A DNA stretch of 46,715 nt, from positions 1-46,715 of the forward strand of contig MU602767.1 in the NCBI GenBank assembly GCA_025201865.1, written 5' to 3'. A model generated the notes under the pieces. The model saw only the letters and a list, made by a program, of their open reading frames with translations, searched no databases and was not told the DNA's origin. Source of the stretch: Ramicandelaber brevisporus. Lineage: Eukaryota > Kickxellomycota > Ramicandelaberales > Ramicandelaberaceae. Positions 1 to 9,247 of the stretch are shown one piece after another. Made by a program: the position numbers and the translations under genes. The stretch's first letter is position 1. The number at the start of each line of letters is the position of its first letter.

Positions 1-1213
1 TGCTACCAGCACCACCATAAAACGTAGCGTTTGGAGAGAGCATGTTGTCAGACACAATACTCATGCTGCTTGCAACAGATACAGCAGACACTGGCTGAAT
101 GAACTGCGACATGCTAGTCAAGTCCATTGTGTTTAGCGACAGTGCAGGATATGGGCCACCTGAGAACGAACCAAGTGTACCAAAGAGCTGGGCCTGCTGC
201 TGGTCTTGTGGTTGCAGTGGCTGCTGCTGCTGTTGCTGTTGTTGCTGGAGTAGATTAAAGTGTGACTGCATGTTTGGTTGTTGCTGTTGCTGTTGTTTAT
301 GTGACTCGGTAGACACGAATGACATAGTTGAAGCATTGACATCCGTTGCAGTGGATGATGAAGAGGAGGGCTGAAGTATGTTACCACAGACGGCAGAAGT
401 GGCACCGAATCTCGAATCAGTGGGCAGTTTCTGGCTCTCGCTGGTGTTGCTGTTAAATATTTGCAACTCTGGGGCTGAATTCACGTTGACTGAAATCTGA
501 TTGGCCAGAGATGACATCAGTGGATTCGAATGGTTCTGCGGATACGGATGTTGCAACTGTGATTGTGATTGTGATTGTGGCTGCTGTTGCTGTTGCTGTT
601 GCTGAAGGTATGGCATCTGTGAAAACATCAGCTTTTGAGCTGCGGAATAATCAATACCTTGGTGCGACGCTCCTGGAACCGCGGCAAGAGACGATGCGAA
701 TGTGTTGGCCAAAACTGGATCTACAAGACCTCCGCTGCTCACGATGTTGCCATTACCGTTGCCACTGCCGTTGCTGTTTGATGAGGATGACGTGTTGAAG
801 AAGGCGGATTCAATTGGCAGGGCAATTGATTTTGTGCCAAGTGACGCCACAGCGAGCTGAGTTGGATCTGCAATCTGCCGAGGTGTTACAGATGATGCGG
901 CAGAGGAGCTCACCATTGACATGGACCGAATGCTGCCTCCAGCGCTACCGCCTGCTGGAACTGTCGCAGTGCCCAGCATGACTGGGAAGGTGGATGGAGT
1001 GGTGCCAGCGGAGACGCTGGATGGACGAAGAAGCACTGATGACGAAGTGCTGGATGAGGAACTTCTGGCGGTGCCATTGCCGATGATTCCGCCGGCAGCG
1101 GCGGCACTTCTTGCGGCAGCGTTGAGTGCTGCGATGGCAGCCGGGTTGGCCGCGGGGACGGAGCCGGACCTGTATGGAACAGGTGCTGGGGATGCAGATA
1201 CGGAGGCAACCAT
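1..1213 (-). CDS. Ser/Gln-rich protein, N-terminal part (runs off the left edge)
   Basis: An open frame runs without a stop from the ATG at 1213-1211 to the window edge, giving 404 codons plus one base. The product starts MVASVSASPAPVPYRSG, followed by an Ala/Ser-rich segment, Asn/Gly/Ser repeats and several glutamine runs (CAG/CAA, around 200-300, 560-605). No folded domain is visible. The composition suits the disordered N-terminus of a transcription or RNA-binding regulator, but that is inference and no family is recognised. An in-frame TAG lies 15 codons before the ATG, and the bases just upstream (TATTCAG next to ATG) look like a splice acceptor. The ATG is therefore either the start just inside an exon or an internal Met of a longer protein. 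The C-terminus is missing. Confidence 0.72.
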   Translation of the reverse strand, partial: MVASVSASPAPVPYRSGSVPAANPAAIAALNAAARSAAAAGGIIGNGTARSSSSSTSSSVLLRPSSVSAGTTPSTFPVMLGTATVPAGGSAGGSIRSMSMVSSSAASSVTPRQIADPTQLAVASLGTKSIALPIESAFFNTSSSSNSNGSGNGNGNIVSSGGLVDPVLANTFASSLAAVPGASHQGIDYSAAQKLMFSQMPYLQQQQQQQQPQSQSQSQLQHPYPQNHSNPLMSSLANQISVNVNSAPELQIFNSNTSESQKLPTDSRFGATSAVCGNILQPSSSSSTATDVNASTMSFVSTESHKQQQQQQPNMQSHFNLLQQQQQQQQQPLQPQDQQQAQLFGTLGSFSGGPYPALSLNTMDLTSMSQFIQPVSAVSVASSMSIVSDNMLSPNATFYGGAGS

Positions 1214-2375
1214 CTGAATAGAGCGGGAAATCGGGAATGTAAGCTGACGATGGAGCTATTTGACCTATTGGTAAATGATAATAATAGTAATACAAGTGTT
1301 GGGTTCGGATGAACAGATGCGATGCGATGTGTGTTGTTGGTGAATTTTGTGTCAGTCCAAACAGCAGTGCGCGGAAAGGATGCAAGGAAGCGAGAAACGC
1401 GGGTTTGATTGCGTGTATTGTGTATCGTGCGCTGGTAGTTGTAAAGAGAGGTGTCGGTTTCTTTTTCTGCGACAAGTGGGTCAGGTGGGACAAGTGGGGG
1501 AAGTGGGTGATTGTATCAGTGTAATTAAGTCAGCAAAAGAAAGAAAGAAAGAAAGAAAGAAGAAACAGCAGGGAGGGGATAGTCAGCGGATATGATACAA
1601 TGAAACTGTGGGATTTGTTTGAGTGGGAAAAGAATGAATAAAGCGATGCAAATGAATACTGTGGGAGTGGAGCTGGCGTATATCTACATTCGCCACGATG
1701 CCTCGCAAAATTAGAAGGCGAAGAAGTGGGAGAAGTGGGAGGTGCTTGATACTGGAGTGGGTGTGTGAATGCAAGAAATAAAAATATGAGTGTATGTGCG
1801 TGTGAGTAGAACGCAAAAAAGAGTAAAGTGAACTCGGATAGTGACTGTATCTCCTCACTAGAAACAAATACGAACAAAAAAAACAAAAGCAAAAAGCGAG
1901 TTCGCGATTCGGTTCTCAATTGAGAGGTGTATGTATGAGTCGAGTGATGTGTATCTGCTCGAAGTTTGCGAGCGAGTGTGAGTGTGAGTGTGTACGAAAA
2001 AGGAAAGTCGAATAATGAATGAGAATGAAAGAGAGGCGTTCCGCGACACGTTTTGCCACGAGGATGAGCGCTGTGTGGATCGAAGACAGAAGCGACAACG
2101 TCAAAAAAGAAACAAAAGAAACAAAAGAACATCGGATCATGTACAATGATTCGTTGACTTGTTGAAGAGAGCCAAACATGACGAAGAAACAAAATGGAAG
2201 AAACAAAAGCAGAAGCAAAAGTGAAGGCAAAAAACAACAAAAACAAAAACAAAATGTTTCAGTGGAATTAGACCAACGAAACGACTGGATGGCTGCTCGC
2301 CAATAAACAGTCGGTAACATGGTGAGCCGAAACATCAGCAACACGTCAATGAGGGCACTAACAACAGAAACAACG

Positions 2376-2424
<49 letters not shown>
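2376..2424. repeat. (CAA)n microsatellite
   Basis: 49 bases of pure CAA repeat on the plus strand (GTT on the sense strand of the presumed intron). It is not in a coding frame of any recognised gene. Confidence 0.95.
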
Positions 2425-2425
<1 letters not shown>

Positions 2426-4032
2426 CAAGACAATGGCTGATAAGAGCCGATAAGAGGTCATGGACAATGATAACATACCTTTTTGATGTAATTAATTTTG
2501 TGGATGGATGGCAAATGCGGCTGTAAAGCTGCGAAGCTATAAGATTGTAAGATTGTAAGGCTGTGGGGCAATAGGAGCTATAGAAGCTATAGGGTTGTAA
2601 AAGTGATTATATGTTCTGTAAAATGAAGTTGGCAATAAAGAAGAAGCACCAGGAATGGAGTATCAAAGTACGAGCAATGGATGTTAGTATACAAGGATGG
2701 ATAGAAAGTAAATGAGAAGATAATTGCAGAAGAAGAAGAAGAAGAAAAAGGAAAGGAAAAGGGGGGATGATACACACTTGCCAAACAAGTAAATATATTA
2801 GTTGCGCCAATGTCGGGTCGGCAAGGGGATGAGATGAAGAGACGGAAGTAAAACAAGGGATGTGAATGAACGTGACTCCGAAGTTCGTAGTGGTGGTAGT
2901 TACTCAACACACACAACACACGCGCACACACAAACTCAACACAAATCAAGTAGCCTGGTATTCACGGTCAAGCGACAGAGAATGCGAAGCGAATGAAAAC
3001 GTTGATGAATCCGACTGGTAACAGCAAAAAAAAAAAGAAGATTGTTGTGCAACCGTGCGCGTGTATTGCTGAAGCGCCGCCTGTGTGAATATGCGAATGA
3101 TGAGTGAGCAAATTATTAGCTGTTTGGTAGAAGAAGAGGACTGATTGGCGGCAGCTGTTTGGCATCAGCCCTTTGAAGTGGGAAAGGTTCCTGTGATGTG
3201 CAGAATGACGAAATAGGCAGGGCTAGGAGTACTAGTGTAAATTTATTTGCGGAGTCTGGAGCCGATTGAAACAAAAGAAGTACAGTGAGAAAGCAACGTG
3301 GTGTGCATGTTTTCAAACGGCCCTCATACAGAAACGACGTAATGCAGGCTACAAGCAATAGAAAGAGAATGAGAGAAGAAAAAAACAACACGAATTACAA
3401 AGCGTGTGTCACAATGCGACCAGCGGAGTCGCTGGAGGAACAAACTAGCACAAAACGTCAATGAGACAGAAAGGTGAAGAGGTGAACAGGCCGAAAGGCA
3501 GAGAGGCGGAGAGGCGGAGGGACAGTGAGATGCTAAAAATAAGTCGAGTGTGAAACAGCACGCGCAGGACGCAGTGATGGAAAGCTTGGCTCCGCTTGCA
3601 TGGCCATCCGAAAGCAGTGTGCACTAGAAGCATCCAACCACGCGTGACATTGACAACGGAGGGATGTAATAGCAAGAGACTCCGAATCATTCGTACGAGG
3701 GCATGGACAAAAAGAGAACGAGCGGACGGTGGCACGAGCGCAGCAATAGTTTTTTTTTTTCGAAATGTGGCGTTCGATGAATGACACAAAGTGCTAGTGC
3801 TAATAAAAAAAAACAGAAACAAAGGCAGAAACAAAAGAACAATTGAGTAGCGGGATGATGTCGTTGAAGGCGTCAAAAGAGTCTTCGAATTGAGTGTTGA
3901 AAATGGTCGTTCATGACAATGATGACAATGGCAGTAGGGATGGAAGTGCGAATAGAATTGCAGGATGAGAGCACGATGCATGGATGGAAACGGAGTATTC
4001 TTTGAAAGGATGACCCGTTTTAATAAACATAC

Positions 4033-4048
4033 CTGTATCAAGGCTGAG
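4033..4048 (-). other. Candidate microexon (11-16 nt)
   Basis: On the minus strand the order is a branch-point-like GACTAACTAAC (about 4068-4060), an acceptor CCCTAG ending at 4049 (or CTCAG ending at 4044), then 16 (or 11) bases, then the donor CAG/GTATGT at 4032. All splice elements are close to consensus. It would be part of the leader of the gene at 1-1213. Confidence 0.4.
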
Positions 4049-5700
4049 CTAGGGAATGTTAGTTAGTCTGTATTAGGTGAATGTATAGACGGAATGGTGA
4101 ATGGACAATGTCAGTGTGTATCTGTCAAAGATGCAAGTATCTGAAGGTGAAAAAGGTCAAAAAGGTCAAGAAGGTACGAGGAAGAACGAGAAGGTACGGG
4201 GAAGAATGAGAATGAAGCAGCCCGGAGGATAAAGCGACGGCTGGCGGTGTCAGAGTTGTAAAATAGCTTGGAGAACTACACTACTGACTCCCCCAGGTTG
4301 TGCAAAAAAGGAGGGGTGGGAGCTTGGTGATGAAGTCGCGAAGAGATTGGAATGGATGGTAGTAGAGTACGAAAGTGCGGTGGGAGCAAAGAAAGCGTGG
4401 GATGCGCACAAGTGTTTGGTTGTATTGCAATGGGGTGGGATTTTTTGGTTAAAGACCACTCAGTCAGTCAGTCAGTCAGTTACGAAATGGTTTGTTGGTG
4501 GAAATGCTCTCTTACTTGTCTGCGGGGATTCGGAGTGTGAATGATATCAATTCACCTCTATTTCAAAACGTAGTGTAAGAGGCTTTTTGGGTGGGAATTA
4601 AAGGAGGCGGTTTCTGTGATCGATGGGTCGTCTGGCCAGTTAGAAACGAAGGTTTAACAAAACTAGATGTTGGTGTATACGTAGTTGTGTATGTACGTGT
4701 ATGTGTGTGTATGTGTGTGTGAACAAGTTTGATATCGATGTATGTCAGCACATCAATAAAAAAAAACGACTGTCGGAGAGTTAGGCAGAGTGGATGGCTA
4801 TGTGAGCAGTTAAGGAGGAAGAGGACTGAATAACAAAAACAAACGCCAAACGTCGAAATTCTCAAGGAAACGTCTGCGTGAGAGTTGCTTTGAGCGTGAG
4901 GATTCTTTGTTTCAAACTGGTGGGGGGAGGAGGAGGAGGAAGGAGCCGTCACCGCACACTGTTTCGAGATAAGTCACAGTAAGCAGGTGAGAGTGGCTGT
5001 TACATGAACTAATAAATGTGTTTGATTGGCCGGAGCAAGTTCGGACATTGAAAGCTGGGTTTACGTACTCTTCTTTATTTGAGGATAAAGCGTGCGAACG
5101 TGAGCAACGAGGTTTGAGGAAAAAAGGCGAATCAAAATGAAAGAAATCGGACGGTCAGGTCAGATGACGGCAACCGGCGCAAATAGAGAAGAAAAGAATG
5201 GATGAACGAAAGAGGCAACAACAACAAAAGCACATGTACCAAGAGAAAGTGTGTGCGTGTGTACGTGTGCGTGTGTCAGACGAGGACGAAAAAGTGGAAA
5301 GTGTGATCTAATAAAGGCGTCAATGCAAAAACAAACTGGCCTGACCAGCACAGGAACCGGAGCCAGACAAAGCAGCGGCACCAATGAGCAAGTAACTGAG
5401 GGGGAGGGTGAAAAAAGAAAGACAGATAAACAGAAAGACAGACAGAAATGAGAGTGCTGGTGTGCATTCACTGGTTGGTTGGTTGGTTTGTTCGTCAATA
5501 TCAGTGGGGGAGGGAGGGGAGAAAGTGGAATTGACTCCACTCTCATTCTTACAGTATAACTCTCCCCCAAAGAGATTTCCAAACTCTTGACTGGGACGAA
5601 AACGAAGCACACAGCGACTGAACGTACGATGGACACAGAGAGATATTCAATTAAACGTTGTGTTGTTGAGCAACAAAGTAAATGAAGTTCGTTTGACTGG

Positions 5701-5751
5701 GGAAGGTGGAGGAAGGTGGAGGAAGGTGATGGAGGAGGAAGGTGGAGGTGG
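5701..5751. repeat. GGAAGGTGGA-type minisatellite
   Basis: Imperfect tandem copies of a roughly 10-base unit GGAAGGTGGA, with G-rich plus strand. It lies in the presumed 5' intron region of the left-edge gene. Confidence 0.8.
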
Positions 5752-7030
5752 AATGATCACGTTCAATGGCACATCCGAAATGTGACAATATATTGCAATA
5801 AAAGCGACTTACCCAACGTTTAGTAATCGGCACAAGTCGGGTACGACATGGAGAGTTGAGACAGTGATATTTATCAAAGTTGGTGCCAGTGATGATCGGA
5901 GGTGGTAAGTAAGTGATTACGAAGAGTAGGAGGATGGAGGTGAAAGCACAAGAAAACAAAAAAGATGAGATGTATGGAGGAGTTGTGCAAACGGGGGGGG
6001 GAGCAGAGTGAATGTACGCTATGGCCGTTCACACTGAGGAGATGTACACTCGTAATATTTGGGAGTGAGGCGCCATGCAGTGTAGGTAGAAAAGCTCTCC
6101 CCTTCCTCGTGAAGAAGAAAAAGAAACAAAGAAAAGACTGGAAGACTGGAAGAAGTAAAGGAAGGTTGGAGAATGTCGATGTTGTGTGTGTGTGCACAAT
6201 AATGGCGACTGAAAGTAAAGTGGAGTGTATGAAGCGGTGAAGACGTACACAATGTGAGTGGCGATCACAAACTGGAGTCACGGCGAACAGTGAGGGAAGG
6301 AAGAGGAAAGAATGAAAGAGTGAAAGACAACCCAAAGTTCCGAGGGTTAATTAGACATACCAATTCCGATGATGTGCGTTACTGTGACGAGACAAGGTGA
6401 TTGAGGTGTGCTTTGTTTGGCAGGGTTAGAGCGGAAATTAACGCTGACACAGGCTGCGGCGACGAGTATTATATTGCCTGTCTTTGAAAGCCACCTGTGC
6501 TCTGTTTGCACTCGAGTTGATTTTCTGCTTTGTGCAACCCAGGCCAAAAGGGCAACCCGCGCTTGCACATGCAGACAACGTTCCGCACCGATGGGGCAGA
6601 CGACGACGACGACAACAACGTCCACTAGCAGAACTTTTTCATTGCTTAATTACCTGGCCATTCTCTGTCAACGAGCAGGCACACAGAGCGGTAATGAACT
6701 GAGCAACTACAGTCACGTTTCCATACACACACTAACATACCCAGCTCACAAGGCAATGCCCGCTAGGTCGTTTCAACTGTGCTCCGACCAGTGCACGCTA
6801 AATGGCTAATATTTTTAGAACAGCAATTAATCGGGGGCACTCTTCGTGCTGTACTACCGTTCGATTGAGTTGAATAGGATGTGTTACATCCAACCATGTG
6901 CTTTTGTGTGTGGAATTGCCAGTAATTCAGGGGGTGGCGTGACACAAGGCGACGAGCACACTATCAGACACATCTTCAAACCAGAGAGCAAAGAGCAAAG
7001 AAAAAAAAAGAGGGGGAAGCCAAGCTATTT

Positions 7031-7426
7031 TTAAATACTGCTTAATGATGACTTGCGGAATTTCCAATACTTGATACGAACTGGATCAAGGGAGTCAATC
7101 AACTCGTCGTAGGCTGACGATGCCTGCTCTATCAGCGCCTTCTTCGCAGTGACGTCAGTTGATTCCTTTGCCAAACGCTGTGCGACATCAGCTAGGCATG
7201 TCCAAAAGTGCGGTGACCGACGCATGGCCACAGCGTGATCAGATTGCTCGTGCTCGGATGCTAGAGTGACGAGATGACTGTGGAGCTGTGCAAGCATGTG
7301 GGGAGCATGGCGGTTGAACAAGCCTTGAATGTAGTTCCACGGACTCTCATTCTTGGGTGCCAGAGCAATCTTGGACAAAGCATAGTCCAATTCTGAGCGG
7401 GCGACATCATCTGTCAACTGTGCAAA

Positions 7427-7466
<40 letters not shown>

Positions 7467-8248
7467 GTATCAGCCTTTGATTGAGACGCCTCATGAGCAA
7501 GCACGTAGTATCGCTGATTCCAAGCTGAATTGTTGCGAACGTCCTCGTTGATCATACTTTCCACAAATGCCAACTCTTGGCTCCACGTGCCGAGTCTCTC
7601 GATTGCCCATTGGCGATATGACCATGCATGGAAGTTCTTTGAGTCTTCGCCGAGTGCAGTCGCAATGAAACTCATCTCACGCTTGCCCAGTTCTTGGAAG
7701 AAGCTGTCGCTATCGCTGTTGCTGTTGCACCAGTTTGAGGCAATCAAATCAACAACCAGTCTGCGATGATGCCACAGCTGATAGCATTTTGGAGACGACT
7801 CAACCAGCTGCTCGACAATCTCCAACTCATTCTCAAGGTCGCCAAGTGTAAGAATCTGACCCGACTTTGGCATTGTGATCGACACTCTACCAGTCGATGA
7901 GCGTTCATTTGATGCTGTCGCTGTTGCTGTTGCTGTTGCTGTAGCTGACAAGTCTGGCACACCGCCATCCCGCGTAAGCATGCCAAGCAACGTCTGACGG
8001 AACGCCCAGACAGAGTAATGACTTGGTGCAATGAACAGGATATGCGTGGTCAAGTCAAACGCGCGCTCGCTGAACTCGTTGGCCTTGATGACAGCACGCA
8101 GCATGTCCATCGCGTCGCGGTACTCGTTCGAGTAAGCGATCACGCCAACCATCGGCGGCAAGCCGTTGGCATCAGCACCGTCATACTGAGGAACGGGCGA
8201 CAGATCACTCCATTCAGGACGCTGAGAGTATAGCACGCTTTCTGCCAT
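7031..8248 (-). CDS. RAM2: Protein farnesyltransferase/geranylgeranyltransferase I alpha subunit
   Basis: The 405-residue product is the alpha subunit shared by farnesyltransferase and GGTase-I, which attach isoprenoids to CaaX-box cysteines of Ras and Rho proteins in the cytosol. The N-terminus (YSQRPEWSDLSPVPQYDG near residue 7) and the PPTA repeats are typical: WAFRQ, YQLWHHRRLVVD, FHAWSYRQWAIE, NSAWNQRYYVL and ESPWNYIQGLF, in that order. Length is somewhat above yeast Ram2 and close to animal FNTA. Two low-complexity insertions are visible: a Thr/Ala run near residue 110 and a pure CAG-encoded glutamine run near residues 262-273. There is no intron. It is transcribed divergently from the MerB-like gene, with only 59 bp between start codons. 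Confidence 0.95.
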
Positions 8249-8307
8249 CGTATAACTGTTTCGAGCGAAGAAGTGATAATAAAGAATAAAAAGTAAAAAG
8301 TAAAACG
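8249..8307. promoter_or_regulatory. 59-bp shared divergent promoter
   Basis: This A/T-rich spacer separates the ATG of RAM2 (minus) from the ATG of the MerB-like gene (plus). No clear TATA box is seen for either direction. It is too short for two separate promoters plus leaders, so each transcript probably begins within, or overlaps, the other gene. Confidence 0.6.
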
Positions 8308-8985
8308 ATGAACAACTCCAGCTTACACGAAACCATAGTCTCGTTCTTCATCAAGAACCAGCGTCCTCCAACAGTAAAAGAGATTGCCACGCATTTCCAA
8401 TGCAATGAAGCGGAGGCTCGCAGTGGCCTGAGAGACTTGGCCGAATACCACGGTGTGGTCCTGCACCCGAACTCGGACGAGATTTGGGTTGCTCACCCGT
8501 TTTCAGCAGCGCCAACCACATGTGTGGTCAAGTCTGGAGCGTGCACATGGTGGGGCAATTGTGCTTGGTGCTCGCTAGGTCTGGCTCACTTGGCCGGAGG
8601 AACGGCCACTATCGAGACGCGTATTGGCGGGGTGGGCGACCATGCAACCATAAGAATCGAAAACGGAAAACTGATGGACACAGACTATGTTGTTCATTTC
8701 CCAATACCAATGCGCAAAGCATGGGACAATGTGATTTATACCTGTTCCATCATGCTGATATTCCGTGACGAAGCGCAAGTGGATGAGTGGTGTGAGTCGC
8801 GGGGCATTCCCAAAGGAGATGTTCGCCCTATCGAGCAGATCTGGACCTTCGCAACCGAGTGGTATGGACGTCATGCGGATGTGGACTGGAAGAAGTGGTC
8901 GGTGCGAGAGGCAGCCGAAATGTTCCAGCGCCATGGCTTGACTGGTCCTATCTGGACGCTTACGGAGGAATCCGAACGCTTCTGA
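8308..8985 (+). CDS. MerB-like protein (alkylmercury lyase family)
   Basis: 225 residues. An N-terminal winged-helix-like segment (about 1-60) is followed by a MerB-type catalytic domain. MerB enzymes protonolyse the carbon-mercury bond of organomercurials in the cytosol using Cys96, Asp99 and Cys159 (E. coli plasmid R831b numbering). Here WGNCAWCSLG (residues 82-91) aligns with the Cys96 region, giving Cys85 for Cys96 and Cys88 where Asp99 is expected. Cys146 in YTCSIMLIF fits Cys159. The C-terminal part (about 160-219, ending LTGPIWTL) matches my memory of bacterial alkylmercury-lyase-family proteins. The alignment is by eye. The gene is single-exon and head-to-head with RAM2. Function as an organomercurial lyase is inferred; the changed Asp could alter metal or substrate. 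Transfer from bacteria is possible. Confidence 0.78.
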   Translation: MNNSSLHETIVSFFIKNQRPPTVKEIATHFQCNEAEARSGLRDLAEYHGVVLHPNSDEIWVAHPFSAAPTTCVVKSGACTWWGNCAWCSLGLAHLAGGTATIETRIGGVGDHATIRIENGKLMDTDYVVHFPIPMRKAWDNVIYTCSIMLIFRDEAQVDEWCESRGIPKGDVRPIEQIWTFATEWYGRHADVDWKKWSVREAAEMFQRHGLTGPIWTLTEESERF

Positions 8986-9062
8986 CAAGGCAGGCAACAT
9001 TGTTGACACTTAAAGACTATCAAATGGGCCAATACGAAAATATGAACAATTCTTTTCAAAAG

Positions 9063-9068
9063 AATAAA
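9063..9068 (+). terminator. AATAAA polyadenylation signal of the MerB-like gene
   Basis: AATAAA lies about 78 nt after the stop codon at 8985, in the 262-bp spacer between two convergent genes. Confidence 0.45.
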
Positions 9069-9247
9069 CAAATCATTTTTTATATCAATTATTACGATGG
9101 AGGAAAAGTGAAGGAGGGGATTGCAAGCAAACAAAATAGAGTGATGATGGATTCGGAAGTAGTACGTAGGAAATGATGAATGGATGGCGGATAAAAAGAT
9201 AAAAAGATAAAAACAAAAAAAAAATAGAGGAAAGAGCAAGATAAGGT

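Larger units (their letters stand above)
1214..6361 (-). other. Probable 5' UTR/intron region of the left-edge gene
   Basis: About 5.1 kb with no convincing protein gene on either strand. Four good donor sites are visible on the minus strand: G/GTATGT with exon end at 6361, G/GTAAGT at 5813, CAG/GTATGT at 4033 and AAG/GTATGT at 2479. A branch-point-like CTAACTAAC and acceptor lie just upstream of the 4033 donor. The minus strand is very rich in C/T across the interval, like the confirmed-looking introns of the homeodomain gene. I read this as a multi-exon untranslated leader of the gene at 1-1213. Exon boundaries other than the donors are not firm. Most ORFs here are low-complexity Ser/Leu/Phe reads of pyrimidine tracts. 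Confidence 0.5.

Noticed and set aside
1530-2476. Minus-strand ORFs of 186-240 codons
   Set aside because: They read as Phe/Leu/Ser/Val runs produced by C/T-rich and GTT-repeat sequence in a presumed intron.
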